The notes: a model not told the origin generated them from the sequence alone. A stretch of 64,000 nucleotides of DNA from Pinisolibacter aquiterrae (GCF_019160155.1 NZ_JAFNIH010000035.1:124001-188000), one strand, 5' to 3'. Shown: positions 36,297-48,213, counted from the first letter of the stretch. Translations and numbers: made by a program.

Positions 36297-37172
36297 ATGA
36301 GCGGCGATCTTCTGATGCAGAGCCTCGTGTCGGGACTGGCGATCGGCTGTGTCTACGGCCTGATCGGCATCGGCTTCTGCGTCATCTACAACGCATCCGG
36401 CATCGTCAACTTCGCGCAGGGCGCCTTCGTGATGCTCGGCGGCATGTTGACCCATGTGGGTCTGAAGACCTGGCATCTGCCCTATTGGGCGGCGGCGCTG
36501 TTCGCGGTGGTCGCGGTGGCGGTGCTCGGGGTCGTCCTCGAACGGATCGTGGTGCGGCCCTTGTGGCGGCGCAAGGCGCCGGTCTTCGTCATGATCCTGG
36601 CGACGCTCGCCGCCCAGATCGTGATCGAGCGGCTGACCTTCCTGCTGGTCGACGATCAACCGAAGACGCTGCCGGTCTTCACCGATCTGCCGCCGCTGAA
36701 GCTCGGCGCGGTGGCGCTCTCCTATCAGACGCTGTGGATCGTGGCGGGCTCGCTCGCCATCGTCGCGGGGCTCGCGGTGTTCTTCAAGTCGACGCTGACC
36801 GGCAAGGCGATGCGCGCCTGCGCCATCGACCGCGAGGCGGCGCTGCTCCAGGCGATCCCGGTGTCGCGGATGCTGGCGCTCGCCTTCGCGCTCTCGGCGG
36901 CGCTGGGCGCGGTGGCGGGGATCCTGCTGACGCCGACGCAGTACACCGCCTTCAACGTCGGCGTGCCCTTCGCCATCTCCGGATTCATCGCCGCGATCAT
37001 CGGCGGCTTCGGCCGGCCCTTCGGCGCCTTCCTGGGTGGGTTGATGCTCGGCGTCGTCCAGTCGGTGGCGATCCTGTCGCTGGGATCGGGGCTGAAGAGC
37101 GCGGCCGCGCTCTCGGTGCTGCTGGTCTTCCTGTTCTTCCGCCCCGCCGGGATCTTCGGCGTGGCCAAGTGA
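36297..37172 (+). CDS. ABC transporter permease LivH-type
   Basis: 291 residues, about eight helices, with NASGIVNFAQGAFVMLGGML near the N-terminus and the coupling segment RACAIDREAALLQAIPVSRM. Completes the five-subunit importer. Confidence 0.93.
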   Translation: MSGDLLMQSLVSGLAIGCVYGLIGIGFCVIYNASGIVNFAQGAFVMLGGMLTHVGLKTWHLPYWAAALFAVVAVAVLGVVLERIVVRPLWRRKAPVFVMILATLAAQIVIERLTFLLVDDQPKTLPVFTDLPPLKLGAVALSYQTLWIVAGSLAIVAGLAVFFKSTLTGKAMRACAIDREAALLQAIPVSRMLALAFALSAALGAVAGILLTPTQYTAFNVGVPFAISGFIAAIIGGFGRPFGAFLGGLMLGVVQSVAILSLGSGLKSAAALSVLLVFLFFRPAGIFGVAK

Positions 37173-37198
37173 GCCCGAACCCTCGAGGAGTGACGACC

Positions 37199-37531
37199 AT
37201 GACCTTTCCGACGATCGACTGGAGCACCATCCCCTGGACCGAGGTTCGGCCGGGCGTCGAGCGCAAGTCCTTCGGCGGCGCCGGCGCGACGGTGGCGCTC
37301 CACCGGCTCCAACCGGGCCACGAGCCGCGCCCCCATGCCCATCCCAACGAGCAGATCGCCTACATCATCGCCGGGCAGATCCGCTTTCACGTCGGCGACG
37401 AGGTTCATCTGCTCGGCCCCGGCGGGCTCCTGTGCATTCCCCCGGACGTGACGCATTGGGGCGAAGTGGTGGGGGACGAGGCCGTCCTCAACCTCGACGT
37501 CTTCACCCCGGCCCGGCCCGAATATCTCTGA
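37199..37531 (+). CDS. Small single-domain cupin
   Basis: 110 residues, a beta-barrel cupin with the metal motif HAHPNEQIAYIIAGQIRFHVG and second motif PPDVTHWGEV. Small cupins act as isomerases, dioxygenases or metal sensors. It lies between the LivH-type permease and the acyl-CoA ligase in the catabolic operon; its substrate is unknown. Confidence 0.85.
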   Translation: MTFPTIDWSTIPWTEVRPGVERKSFGGAGATVALHRLQPGHEPRPHAHPNEQIAYIIAGQIRFHVGDEVHLLGPGGLLCIPPDVTHWGEVVGDEAVLNLDVFTPARPEYL

Positions 37532-37547
37532 CCCGACGAGGCGCCGC

Positions 37548-39050
37548 ATGAATCTCGCCGCTTGGCTCGACGCCGCAGGCAGGACCGACGGAACCGTGCT
37601 CGCGCTCGCCTCCGGCACGCGCGATCTCGCGACCTACCACGCGCTCGCCGCGACCGCCGCCCGTCTCGCCGGCGGGCTCGCGCGGGCCGGGATCGCCCGC
37701 GACGACCGCGTGGCGATCGTCGCCTCCAACCACCCCGACTACGTCGCCTGCCTCCATGCGATCTGGTGGGTGGGGGCGGTCGCGGTGCCGCTCAACGCGA
37801 AGCTCCACGAACGCGAGGTCGCCTGGGCGCTCGAGAACGCGGGCGCCCGGATCGTCTTCGTCTCGGCCGATCACGAGACGGCGGTCGCCGGCGCGGCGCC
37901 GCCTTGCGTCGAGCGGGTCGTGGCCTTCGGCGGCCCGGAGCATCGCGAGCTGTCGGCGGCGGAGCCGATCGCGGTCGCCGAGCGCAGCGCCGACGATCTC
38001 GCTTGGCTCTTCTATACGAGCGGCACCACGGGCCGGCCGAAGGGCGCGATGCTGAGCCACGGCAATCTCGCCACCATGACCTTCGCCTATCTCGCCGAGG
38101 TCGACCCGACGGTTCCCGGCGACTGTCTGATCCATGCCGCGCCGATGAGCCACGGCTCCGGGCTCTACATGCCGGCGCACGTCCTCCGGCGCGCGGTCAA
38201 CGTCGTGCCCGAGTCCGGCGGTTTCGATCCGGAGGAGATCGGCGGGATCGCGTCGCATCGGCGGCGGGCGTCGCTCTTCGCGGCGCCGACCATGGTGAAG
38301 CGCATGGTGACCGCCGGCGTCGACGATCCTACCGCGTTTCGAACCGTCGTCTACGGCGGCGGGCCGATGTACGCGGCCGATGCCGAGGCGGCGCTCGACG
38401 TCTTCGGCCCGCGCCTCGCCCAGATCTACGGTCAGGGCGAGACGCCGATGACGATCTCCACCCTGCGCCGCGACATGATCGCCGATCGCGAGCACCCCGA
38501 TTGGCGGCGGCGGCTGGCGAGCGTCGGCCATCCCTTCGCGGCGGTCGAGGTGCGCATCGCCGACGCGAGCGGGCGGCCGGTCGAGCCGGGCGAGGCGGGG
38601 GAGATCCTGGTGCACGGGGCCACCGTCATGAAGGGCTATTGGCAGAACCGCGAGGCGAGCGGCAGGGCGCTGGCGGGCGGATGGCTCCACACCGGCGACG
38701 TCGGCGTGCTCGACGAGCACCGTCTCCTGACGCTGAAGGATCGCTCGAAGGACGTGATCATCTCCGGCGGCAGCAACATCTATCCGCGCGAGGTCGAGGA
38801 GACGCTGCTGCGTCACCCCGGCGTGCGCGAGGTGTCGGTGATCGGGCGCAAGGACGAGGACTGGGGCGAGGTCGTCGTCGCCTGCGTGGTCGGCGACGTC
38901 TCGCCGGAGGAACTCGACGCGCTCTGCCTCTCCGAAATCGCCCGGTTCAAGCGCCCGAAGCACTATCGCTTCTACGAGACCCTGCCCAAGAACAACTACG
39001 GCAAGGTGTTGAAGGTGAAGCTCCGAGAACTCGACCGCGATGAGGACTGA
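37548..39050 (+). CDS. AMP-dependent acyl-CoA synthetase/ligase
   Basis: 500 residues. ATP-binding YTSGTTGRPKGAMLSH (about 152-167), A5 motif YGQGETPMT, A7 GWLHTGDVG, A8 DRSKDVIISGGSNIYPREVE, and catalytic Lys in KNNYGKVLK at the C-terminus. It activates a carboxylic acid to acyl-CoA via acyl-AMP. As the last gene of the hyu-liv operon, it probably activates the product of the pathway. Confidence 0.92.
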   Translation: MNLAAWLDAAGRTDGTVLALASGTRDLATYHALAATAARLAGGLARAGIARDDRVAIVASNHPDYVACLHAIWWVGAVAVPLNAKLHEREVAWALENAGARIVFVSADHETAVAGAAPPCVERVVAFGGPEHRELSAAEPIAVAERSADDLAWLFYTSGTTGRPKGAMLSHGNLATMTFAYLAEVDPTVPGDCLIHAAPMSHGSGLYMPAHVLRRAVNVVPESGGFDPEEIGGIASHRRRASLFAAPTMVKRMVTAGVDDPTAFRTVVYGGGPMYAADAEAALDVFGPRLAQIYGQGETPMTISTLRRDMIADREHPDWRRRLASVGHPFAAVEVRIADASGRPVEPGEAGEILVHGATVMKGYWQNREASGRALAGGWLHTGDVGVLDEHRLLTLKDRSKDVIISGGSNIYPREVEETLLRHPGVREVSVIGRKDEDWGEVVVACVVGDVSPEELDALCLSEIARFKRPKHYRFYETLPKNNYGKVLKVKLRELDRDED

Positions 39051-39081
39051 CCGCGTCGCGGCCGGGCGCCGGGCGGCCGTC

Positions 39082-39106
39082 GGCGTGCCCGTTCGGGGCT
39101 CACGCC
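39082..39106. terminator. Hairpin between convergent ligase and aldolase genes
   Basis: GGCGTG (39082-39087) and CACGCC (39101-39106) flank a loop with partly paired CCCG/CGGG. It could serve both transcripts. No T-run. Confidence 0.35.
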
Positions 39107-39126
39107 GCGACCGCCGCCGCGTCCAA

Positions 39127-39858
39127 TCAGGGGGCGGCGAGGCGGCCGCGCAGGGCGGAGGCGGCCGAGGCGAGCAGCGACTGGTCGGAGCCCACGACGA
39201 AACAGGTGACGCCCATCGCGGTCATCTCGGCGATTTCCGCCGGGCCGCAGGCGACCGCCGCGACGATGCCGGAGCGCCGCGCCGCCGCCACCGTGCGTTC
39301 GACCCCGGCCATCACCTGCGGATGGCGGACGCCGGAGACGCCGAGCGAGAGCGACAGGTCGAGCCGGCCGACCAGCAGGCCCGCGACGCCCGGAACGGCG
39401 GCGATCTCGTCGACCGAGGCGACCGCCGCGCCGCTCTCGATCTGGCAGACGACGGCCGAGCGGTCGGAGGCGGCGATCATCTCGGCGAGGGGGATCGAGC
39501 CGTAACCGCCGTTGCGCGGCGACGGCGAGATGCCGCGCCGGCCGCCGACGTAGCGCGCGGCCGCCACCACGGCGCGCGCATCCTCCGGCGTGTCGACGCG
39601 CGGTACCACGACGCCCGCCGCGCCCATGTCGAGCACCCGGAGGATGGTCGCGTCCCGGTGGTCGGGGACGCGCACCAGCAAGGGCAGGGCGGCGGCCCGC
39701 GAGGCGACCATCATGCGGTCGATGGTCACGAGATCGAAGGGCGCATGCTCGGCGTCGACGACGGCGAAGTCGAGAGCGCAAGTGCCGAGAACCTCGACCA
39801 CCTGCGGGCTGTCGGTCTTGATGAAGGTTCCAATCCCGTCGAATTCGAATGTCGGCAT
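39127..39858 (-). CDS. HpcH/HpaI-family aldolase
   Basis: 243 residues. Metal/substrate motifs: DAEHAPFDLVTI, the ligand Glu in CQIESGAAV and Asp in LLVGRLDLSLSLG, plus PRNGGYGSIPL. The family cleaves 4-hydroxy-2-oxo acids to pyruvate and an aldehyde. It is convergent with the ligase and transcribed from its own promoter region containing two inverted repeats. Confidence 0.9.
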   Translation of the reverse strand: MPTFEFDGIGTFIKTDSPQVVEVLGTCALDFAVVDAEHAPFDLVTIDRMMVASRAAALPLLVRVPDHRDATILRVLDMGAAGVVVPRVDTPEDARAVVAAARYVGGRRGISPSPRNGGYGSIPLAEMIAASDRSAVVCQIESGAAVASVDEIAAVPGVAGLLVGRLDLSLSLGVSGVRHPQVMAGVERTVAAARRSGIVAAVACGPAEIAEMTAMGVTCFVVGSDQSLLASAASALRGRLAAP

Positions 39859-39870
39859 CGTCTTCTCCCT

Positions 39871-39912
39871 GTCGAACGAGTTTTCATGCTCGTTCGACTT
39901 CGAGATGAAGTC
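39871..39912 (-). promoter_or_regulatory. Two adjacent inverted repeats before the HpcH/HpaI gene
   Basis: First dyad: GTCGAACGAG and CTCGTTCGAC (perfect 10 bp, 8-base spacer, 39871-39898), starting 13 bases before the aldolase start. Second dyad: GACTTC and GAAGTC (39896-39912). The position suggests operator or 5' leader structure. The binding factor is unknown. Confidence 0.5.
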
Positions 39913-39965
39913 AACATACCGTCGAGATTTATTTGCAAGACGCTCTCTTATCGATCCGTCTTCCG

Positions 39966-39986
39966 AAGTATATGTGAAATATACTT
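39966..39986. promoter_or_regulatory. AT-rich dyad in the kdp upstream region
   Basis: Arms AAGTATA and TATACTT, perfect 7 bp with 7-base spacer. It lies in the gap between the aldolase and the kdp genes (39859-40160), which otherwise holds no gene. KdpE or another regulator could bind here. Confidence 0.35.
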
Positions 39987-40160
39987 TGAATTCCGTTCTT
40001 CGCGAACGTTTCGGTGGGGCGTCCTCGGTCGCGCCCGGCGGTGTGGGCGTGCGGTCGGCCTTATGAAATTCCTATGCGCGAGCCCGGCCTTCCCGATCGA
40101 TTCCTGATGGGGATCGGGAGGATGGTCCCCGACGAAGCACTCGTCACGAGGACCTTCGCC

Positions 40161-40244
40161 ATGTCGGACTTCGCCTGTCTTCTCTCCGCCGTCGCGCTCT
40201 TCGCCGTCGCCGCGCTCTATGCGCGGGCCTGTGGCGATCTGTGA
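40161..40244 (+). CDS. 27-residue membrane peptide upstream of kdpF
   Basis: ATG 40161 to TGA 40244: MSDFACLLSAVALFAVAALY then ARACGDL. It has one transmembrane helix and a short basic-acidic C-terminal tail. Similar tiny hydrophobic peptides are often found just before kdpF in proteobacteria. Ten bases separate it from kdpF. It may be a small accessory subunit. Too short for most gene finders. Confidence 0.6.
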   Translation: MSDFACLLSAVALFAVAALYARACGDL

Positions 40245-40254
40245 GGAGGTGATC

Positions 40255-40341
40255 ATGCTCGAACCGATCCTCGCGCTGATCGTCGCCGTCCTCCTCGGCG
40301 CCTATCTCGTCCACACGCTCGTGCGCCCCGATAGGTACTGA
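40255..40341 (+). CDS. kdpF: KdpF small subunit of potassium-transporting ATPase
   Basis: 28 residues: MLEPILALIVAVLLGAYLV, then HTLVRPDRY. One membrane helix followed by the conserved RPDRY/RPERF-like end. It stabilises the KdpFABC complex. The start has a near-perfect AGGAGGTGAT Shine-Dalgarno sequence, which also covers the stop of the preceding peptide. Confidence 0.93.
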   Translation: MLEPILALIVAVLLGAYLVHTLVRPDRY

Positions 40342-40371
40342 GCGGCCCCCCCTTCCTTTCGAGGTGACGCC

Positions 40372-42081
40372 ATGACCGTCTTCGGCTGGCTGCAGATCCT
40401 GTTCGTCGCCGCTCTCGTCCTCGCCACGATGGTGCCGCTCGGCCGGCACATGGCGCGGGTCTACGCGGGCGAGCGCACCGTTCTCTCGCCCGTGGTCGGG
40501 CCGCTCGAGCGGGCGCTCCTGGCGCTCGCCGGCGCCGGAGCGCGGCGCTCCCAGACCTGGCTCGGCTACACCACGGCCATGCTGGTCTTCAACGCCGCCG
40601 GCTTCGCGCTCCTCTACGCGCTGCTGCGGCTCCAGGGCGTGTTGCCGCTGAACCCGCGCGGGTTCGACGGCGTCGAGCCGTTCCTCGCGTTCAACACCGC
40701 GATCAGCTTCGTCACCAACACCAACTGGCAGGCCTATGGCGGCGAGACCACCCTGAGCCACTTCACGCAGATGGCCGGGCTGACGGTGCAGAACTTCCTG
40801 TCCGCGGCCACCGGACTGGCGCTCGCGGCGGTGATGATCCGCGCCTTCGCGCTTTCCGGCACCGATCGGGTCGGCAACTTCTGGGTCGACCTGACGCGGG
40901 TGACGCTGCACGTCCTGTTGCCGCTCTCGGTCGGGCTCGCGCTGGTCTTCGTCGCCTGCGGCCTTCCGCAGACGCTTCTCGGCTCGGTCGACGCGACGAC
41001 GCTCGAAGGGGCGAAACAGACGATCGCGCTCGGCCCGGTCGGATCCCAGGAGGCGATCAAGCTCCTCGGCACCAACGGCGGCGGCTTCTTCAACGCCAAT
41101 GCCGCGCATCCCTTCGAGAACCCGACGCCGATCACCGACGCGGTGGAGATCTGGGCGTTGCTGGCGATCTCCTTCGCGCTCACCCACACCTTCGGGCGCA
41201 TGGTGGGCGACGCCCGCCAGGGCTGGGCCCTGGCGGCGGTGATGGCGATCGTCCTCGGCGGATGCCTCCTCGTCGCCCAGGGGATCGAGGCGGGCGGCAA
41301 TCCGCTCCTGACGGCGCTCGGGGTCGATCCCTCGCTCGGCAACATGGAGGGCAAGGAGGTGCGTTTCGGCTCGGCCGCCTCGGCGCTCTACGCGGTCGCC
41401 ACCACCGGCACCTCGACCGGCTCGGTCAATTCCATGCACGAGAGTTTCATGCCGCTCGGTGGGCTGATGCCGCTCCTCCTGATCAAGCTCGGCGAAGTCG
41501 CCCCCGGTGGCGTCGGTTCGGGTCTCTTCGGCATGCTGGTGATCGCGATCCTCACCGTCTTCATCGCCGGGCTGATGGTCGGCCGGACGCCGGAATATCT
41601 CGGCAAGAAGATCGAGGCGCGGGAGATGAAACTGGCGATGCTCGCCCAGCTCATCCTGCCGGCGACGATCCTCGGCTTCACGGCCGTCGCGGCGATGATG
41701 CCGGCGGCGCTGGCGAGCCTCGCCAATGCCGGCCCGCACGGGCTGACGGAGCTGCTCTACGCCTATGCCTCGGCGACCGGCAACAACGGTTCCGCCTTCG
41801 CCGGGCTCGCGGCGGACACGCCGTGGTTCGACGTGACGCTCGGCATCGCCATGTTCCTCGGCCGTTTCGGCTACGTCGTGCCGGTGATGGCGATCGCCGG
41901 ATCGCTGATCGGCAAGACCCGGGCGGCCGCCTCCGTCGGCACCTTCCCGACCCATGGACCGCTCTTCGTCGGGCTCGTCACGGCGGTGATCCTGATCCTC
42001 GGCGGGCTCCAGTTCTTTCCCGCCTTCGCGCTCGGACCGATCGTCGAGCACCTGCTGATCCCGACCGGCCAGACCTTCTGA
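40372..42081 (+). CDS. kdpA: KdpA potassium channel-like subunit
   Basis: 569 residues, full length. Selectivity-filter segments of the four pseudo-repeats are visible: [39 protein letters not shown] and [11 protein letters not shown]. It binds K+ from the periplasm and passes it to KdpB through an intersubunit tunnel. It is 30 bases after kdpF. Confidence 0.97.
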   Translation: MTVFGWLQILFVAALVLATMVPLGRHMARVYAGERTVLSPVVGPLERALLALAGAGARRSQTWLGYTTAMLVFNAAGFALLYALLRLQGVLPLNPRGFDGVEPFLAFNTAISFVTNTNWQAYGGETTLSHFTQMAGLTVQNFLSAATGLALAAVMIRAFALSGTDRVGNFWVDLTRVTLHVLLPLSVGLALVFVACGLPQTLLGSVDATTLEGAKQTIALGPVGSQEAIKLLGTNGGGFFNANAAHPFENPTPITDAVEIWALLAISFALTHTFGRMVGDARQGWALAAVMAIVLGGCLLVAQGIEAGGNPLLTALGVDPSLGNMEGKEVRFGSAASALYAVATTGTSTGSVNSMHESFMPLGGLMPLLLIKLGEVAPGGVGSGLFGMLVIAILTVFIAGLMVGRTPEYLGKKIEAREMKLAMLAQLILPATILGFTAVAAMMPAALASLANAGPHGLTELLYAYASATGNNGSAFAGLAADTPWFDVTLGIAMFLGRFGYVVPVMAIAGSLIGKTRAAASVGTFPTHGPLFVGLVTAVILILGGLQFFPAFALGPIVEHLLIPTGQTF

Positions 42082-42107
42082 CCCTCGTCGCCGGAGGACC
42101 GATCTCC

Positions 42108-44162
<2,055 letters not shown>

Positions 44163-44172
44163 GGGACCGATC

Positions 44173-44778
44173 ATGATCGAACATCTCCGCCCCACCTTCG
44201 CCCTGCTCGGCGGTCTGACGGTGCTGACGGGTCTCGTCTATCCGCTGGCGCTGACCGGCATTGCCCAGGTCGCGCTGCCGGGACGCGCGAACGGCAGCCT
44301 CGTCGAGGTCGACGGCCGGGTCGTCGGCTCGCAGCTGATCGGCCAGGCCTTCACCGGCGCGAAATGGTTCCACGGCCGCCCCTCGGCGACGACGGCGCCC
44401 GACCCGAAGGATCCCGCCGCGACCGCCGAGGCGCCCTATGACGCCGCGCGTTCCGCTGGATCGAACCTCGGGCCGCTGTCGCGGCGGCTCGTCGAGCGGG
44501 TGCGGGCGGACACCGAGGCGCTGAAGGCGGAAGCCGGCGTCGCCACGGTTCCCGGCGATGCCGTGACCACCTCGGCGAGCGGCCTCGATCCGCACATTTC
44601 CCCGGCCTTCGCCCGGCTCCAGGTGAAGCGGATCGCGGCGGCGCGCGGCCTCGCGCCGGAGACGCTCGAGGCGTTGATCGTCGCCCATACCCGGGGCCGC
44701 GATCTCGGCTTTCTCGGCGAGCCGCGCGTGAATGTGCTCGATCTCGATCTCGCTCTTGCGCGTCTCGATCCTTCGTGA
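44173..44778 (+). CDS. kdpC: KdpC accessory subunit
   Basis: 201 residues. One N-terminal helix (about 8-30) and a periplasmic domain with ASGLDPHISPAFARLQV and FLGEPRVNVLDLDLAL. It is the chaperone-like catalytic partner of KdpB. Located 10 bases after kdpB. Confidence 0.96.
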   Translation: MIEHLRPTFALLGGLTVLTGLVYPLALTGIAQVALPGRANGSLVEVDGRVVGSQLIGQAFTGAKWFHGRPSATTAPDPKDPAATAEAPYDAARSAGSNLGPLSRRLVERVRADTEALKAEAGVATVPGDAVTTSASGLDPHISPAFARLQVKRIAAARGLAPETLEALIVAHTRGRDLGFLGEPRVNVLDLDLALARLDPS

Positions 44779-44791
44779 GCGGATGGCGGCG

Positions 44792-47503
44792 ATGAACGAG
44801 ACGCGCGCCCACGACGGTCGACCCTCTCCGGAAGCGCTGCTGGCGCTCGCCGAACGGGAGGGCCGTGGGCGTCTCAAGATCCATCTCGGCGCGGCGCCCG
44901 GGGTCGGCAAGACCTTCGCCATGCTGTCGAATGCCCGCCGTCTCGCCGGGGAGGGGCTCGACGTGGTGGTGGGGCTGGTCGAGACCCACGGCCGCGCGGA
45001 GACGGCGGCGCTGATCGAGGGGCTCGAGGTGCTGCCGCGCCGGCCGGTGATCCATCGTGGCCGCAGCCTGATGGAGTTCGACATCGACGCGGCTCTCGCC
45101 CGCCGCCCGGCACTCCTGGTGGTCGACGAACTCGCCCACACCAACGCGCCGGGCAGCCGTCATCCCAAGCGCTTCCAGGACGTCGAGGAATTGCTCGACG
45201 CGGGGATCGACGTCTGGACCGCGCTCAACATCCAGCATCTCGAGAGCCTCTCCGACGTGGTCGGGCGGATCACCGGGATCACCGTCCGCGAGACCGTGCC
45301 CGACCGCATCCTCGAGCGCGCCGACGAGGTGGTTCTGGTCGACCTGACCCCGGAGGAGCTGGTCGAGCGGTTGAAGGACGGCAAGGTCTATCTGCCGGAG
45401 AGCGCGGCGCGCGCCATCGACAATTTCTTCAAGCCGTCGAACCTGACGGCGTTGCGCGAACTGGCGCTGCGCCGGACCGCGGCCCATGTCGACGACGAGA
45501 TGCTGGCCTTCCTGCGCCAGAGTGCGATCGAAGGACCGTGGCCGACCGCCGAGCGGATCCTCGTCTGCGTCGGGGCCGACGCGGGCAGCGAGGACGTCGT
45601 GCGCATCGCGGCGCGTCAGGCGGGCGGCCTCAACGCGCCCTGGACCGCACTCCACGTCGACCGGCCGGACGTCGCGCCGAGCGACGAGGCCTCGATCCGC
45701 CGGCTCGATGCCCATCTCCATCTCGCCGAACGGCTCGGCGCGGAGCGCATCCGCGTCATCGGAACCGACATCGTCGCGGAGATCCTGCGGTTCGCGCGGC
45801 GGGAGAACGTGTCGCAGATCGTGATCGGACGGTCGACCCGGCACGGGCGCCTGCGCCGTCTCTTCGCCCGCTCGCTCTCCGACGAGCTGATGTACCGCGC
45901 CTCGGACATCTCGGTTCAGGTGGTGACCGGCGAGAGCGATCCGGCGGTGGCGCGCCGATCGGCGCGGCGCCTCGTCGACCGGGCCGGCCCGACCCTGGGG
46001 TTCGCGGTGGCGACCGGCGTCGTCGCCGCCTCGGTGGCGATCGGCCTCGGGGTGCGGCGGTTCGTCGATCTGCCCAACGTGTCGATGATCTTTCTCGGCG
46101 CGGTGGTGCTGTGCGCGCTGCGTTTCGGCCGTCTCGTCGCCTATGCGGCGGCGTTCCTGTCGTTTCTCGCCTACAATTTCTTCTTCATCGAGCCGCTCCA
46201 CACCTTCACCATCGCCAAGCCCTACGAGCTCTTCGCGCTGGTCGTCTTTCTCTTCGTCGCCACGACGGTGGGCGGGCTCGCCGGACGGGCGCACGAACAG
46301 GCCGAGGCGGCGCTGGCGCGGGCGCGGTCGACGCGGGCGCTCTACGAGTATTCGCGCAAGATCGCCGGCATCTCGGCGCTCGAGCCGCTGACCTGGACCG
46401 CCGTGACCCAGATCGCCGGGGCGGTGCGGGGCAGCGCGGTCGCGCTGCTCGCCGAGGGCGGCGATCTCCGGGTCGCCAGCGCCTTCCCGCCCGACGTCGC
46501 GCTCGGCGTGACCGAGACCGGGGCGGCGCGCTGGGCCTTCGAGCGCGGCGAGCCGGCCGGCCGCCATTCGCCGACCCTGCCCAATGCCGAGATGCAGTTC
46601 CGGCCGCTGGTGACGGCGAGCGGCACGGTCGGCGTCGTCGGTTTCGCGCCGAGCGACGCCGACGCGGCGCTCTCCGAGGACGTCGAGCGGTTTCTCGTCG
46701 CCCTGGTCGATCAGACGGCGATCGCGATCGAGCGCATCCAACTCGGCACGCGCGCGAACGACGCGGCGGCGAGCGTGGAGAGCGAACGCCTGCGTTCGGC
46801 GCTGCTCTCCTCGATCTCGCACGATCTGCGGACCCCGCTCGCCTCGATCCTGGGATCGGTGACGAGCCTGAGGGATTTCGGCGATCGTCTCGATCCGGCG
46901 ACGCGCAAGGATCTCCTGTCGGCGATCGAGGAGGAGACGCGGCGGCTCGGTCAGTTCGTCGCCAATCTCCTGGACATGACCCGGCTCGAGACCGGCAATT
47001 TCGAACTCGCCACCGACTGGGTCGATCTCGCCGACGTGGTGCGTGGCGCCGTCACCCGGGTCGGGCGGTTCCACCCGGAGCGCCGGATCGTCCTCGCCGA
47101 CGCGGGCACGCCCATCGTGCTCGAGGGCAATGCGACGCTGCTCGAGCAGGTGCTGTTCAACCTCCTCGACAATGCGATCAAGTTCTCGGCGGGTGACACC
47201 GAGGTGCGGGTGCGCCTCGGCGGGGAGGGGGGCTCGGCGCGGATCGAGGTCGAGGACGCGGGGCGGGGCATCCCCCCCGACGAGCTCGAACGGGTGTTCG
47301 AGAAGTTTCACCGCGTGGCGAGCGGCGACGGCCGCGCCGCCGGCACGGGTCTCGGCCTCTCCATCTGCCGGGGCGTCGTCACCGCCATGGGCGGATCGAT
47401 CACCGCCGAGAGCCCGATCGCCGACGGCCACGGCACCCGGATGACCGTCCGTCTGCCGGTTCCCCGGCATCCCTCGACCGCGCAGAAAGGAGCGATGCGA
47501 TGA
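44792..47503 (+). CDS. kdpD: KdpD sensor histidine kinase
   Basis: 903 residues from ATG 44792; an ATG at 44783 is also possible, but 44792 has the better-spaced GAGCGG. Domains: KdpD N-terminal domain with Walker A LGAAPGVGKT (about 32-41) and DELAHTNAPGSRH, a universal-stress-like domain (about 250-370), four helices of DUF4118 (about 400-510), a GAF-like linker, HisKA (SSISHDLRTPLASIL) and HATPase (LLDNAIKFS, GTGLGLSICRG). It senses K+ limitation or osmotic stress and phosphorylates KdpE. It overlaps kdpE by 4 bases. Confidence 0.96.
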   Translation: MNETRAHDGRPSPEALLALAEREGRGRLKIHLGAAPGVGKTFAMLSNARRLAGEGLDVVVGLVETHGRAETAALIEGLEVLPRRPVIHRGRSLMEFDIDAALARRPALLVVDELAHTNAPGSRHPKRFQDVEELLDAGIDVWTALNIQHLESLSDVVGRITGITVRETVPDRILERADEVVLVDLTPEELVERLKDGKVYLPESAARAIDNFFKPSNLTALRELALRRTAAHVDDEMLAFLRQSAIEGPWPTAERILVCVGADAGSEDVVRIAARQAGGLNAPWTALHVDRPDVAPSDEASIRRLDAHLHLAERLGAERIRVIGTDIVAEILRFARRENVSQIVIGRSTRHGRLRRLFARSLSDELMYRASDISVQVVTGESDPAVARRSARRLVDRAGPTLGFAVATGVVAASVAIGLGVRRFVDLPNVSMIFLGAVVLCALRFGRLVAYAAAFLSFLAYNFFFIEPLHTFTIAKPYELFALVVFLFVATTVGGLAGRAHEQAEAALARARSTRALYEYSRKIAGISALEPLTWTAVTQIAGAVRGSAVALLAEGGDLRVASAFPPDVALGVTETGAARWAFERGEPAGRHSPTLPNAEMQFRPLVTASGTVGVVGFAPSDADAALSEDVERFLVALVDQTAIAIERIQLGTRANDAAASVESERLRSALLSSISHDLRTPLASILGSVTSLRDFGDRLDPATRKDLLSAIEEETRRLGQFVANLLDMTRLETGNFELATDWVDLADVVRGAVTRVGRFHPERRIVLADAGTPIVLEGNATLLEQVLFNLLDNAIKFSAGDTEVRVRLGGEGGSARIEVEDAGRGIPPDELERVFEKFHRVASGDGRAAGTGLGLSICRGVVTAMGGSITAESPIADGHGTRMTVRLPVPRHPSTAQKGAMR

Positions 47504-48195
47504 CGGCCTCCCGTGTCCTCGTCGTCGACGACGAGCCCCAGATCCACCGCTTTCTGAAGCCCGCCCTGGTCGCCTCGGGTCACGAGGTGGAATGCGTCGA
47601 CACCGGCGCGGCGGCGATCCGGGCGGCGGCGACCTGGGGCCCGGATCTGATCCTGCTCGACCTCGGCCTGCCCGACCTCGACGGCAAGGAGGTGATCCGC
47701 GCCATCCGCGAATGGTCGAAGACGCCGATCATCATCCTCTCGGCGCGGGACCGTGAGAGCGAGAAGATCGCCGCCCTCGACCTCGGCGCCGACGACTACG
47801 TCAACAAGCCCTTCGGGGTCGGCGAACTGCTCGCCCGGCTGCGCGCTGCGCTGCGCCACGCCGCTCATCGCGAGGGGGAGGAGGCGGTGGTGACGACCGG
47901 CGGTCTCGTCGTCGACACGGTCCGCCGCGTCGTCAGCCGCGACGGCGGGCGGGTGCATCTGACGCCGAAGGAATACGATCTCCTTCATGTCCTCGCCCGC
48001 AACGTCGGCAAGGTCGTCACCCAGAAGATGCTGACCTCGGCGCTGTGGGGGGCGAGCCTGACGGCCGATCCGCAGTATCTCCGCGTCCTCGTCAGCCAAT
48101 TGCGCCAGAAGATCGACCGGCCGCCGCCCGCGCCGTCTCTGGTGGAGACCGAGACCGGGGTCGGCTACCGCCTGCGGGAGCAGGACGTCGCGTGA
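47500..48195 (+). CDS. kdpE: KdpE response regulator, OmpR type
   Basis: 231 residues. Receiver domain with the phosphoacceptor Asp in LILLDLGLPDLDGKE and Lys in YVNKPFGVGE; winged-helix domain (VHLTPKEYDLLHVLARNVGK, GVGYRL). It activates kdpFABC transcription. It overlaps kdpD (ATGA). Confidence 0.96.
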   Translation: MTASRVLVVDDEPQIHRFLKPALVASGHEVECVDTGAAAIRAAATWGPDLILLDLGLPDLDGKEVIRAIREWSKTPIIILSARDRESEKIAALDLGADDYVNKPFGVGELLARLRAALRHAAHREGEEAVVTTGGLVVDTVRRVVSRDGGRVHLTPKEYDLLHVLARNVGKVVTQKMLTSALWGASLTADPQYLRVLVSQLRQKIDRPPPAPSLVETETGVGYRLREQDVA

Positions 48196-48213
48196 GGAAG
48201 GGGGCGATGCGTC

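Noticed and set aside
44351-47470. Minus-strand frame of 1039 codons opposite kdpD
   Set aside because: It is an antisense shadow of kdpD, with no recognisable domain and highly charged composition.
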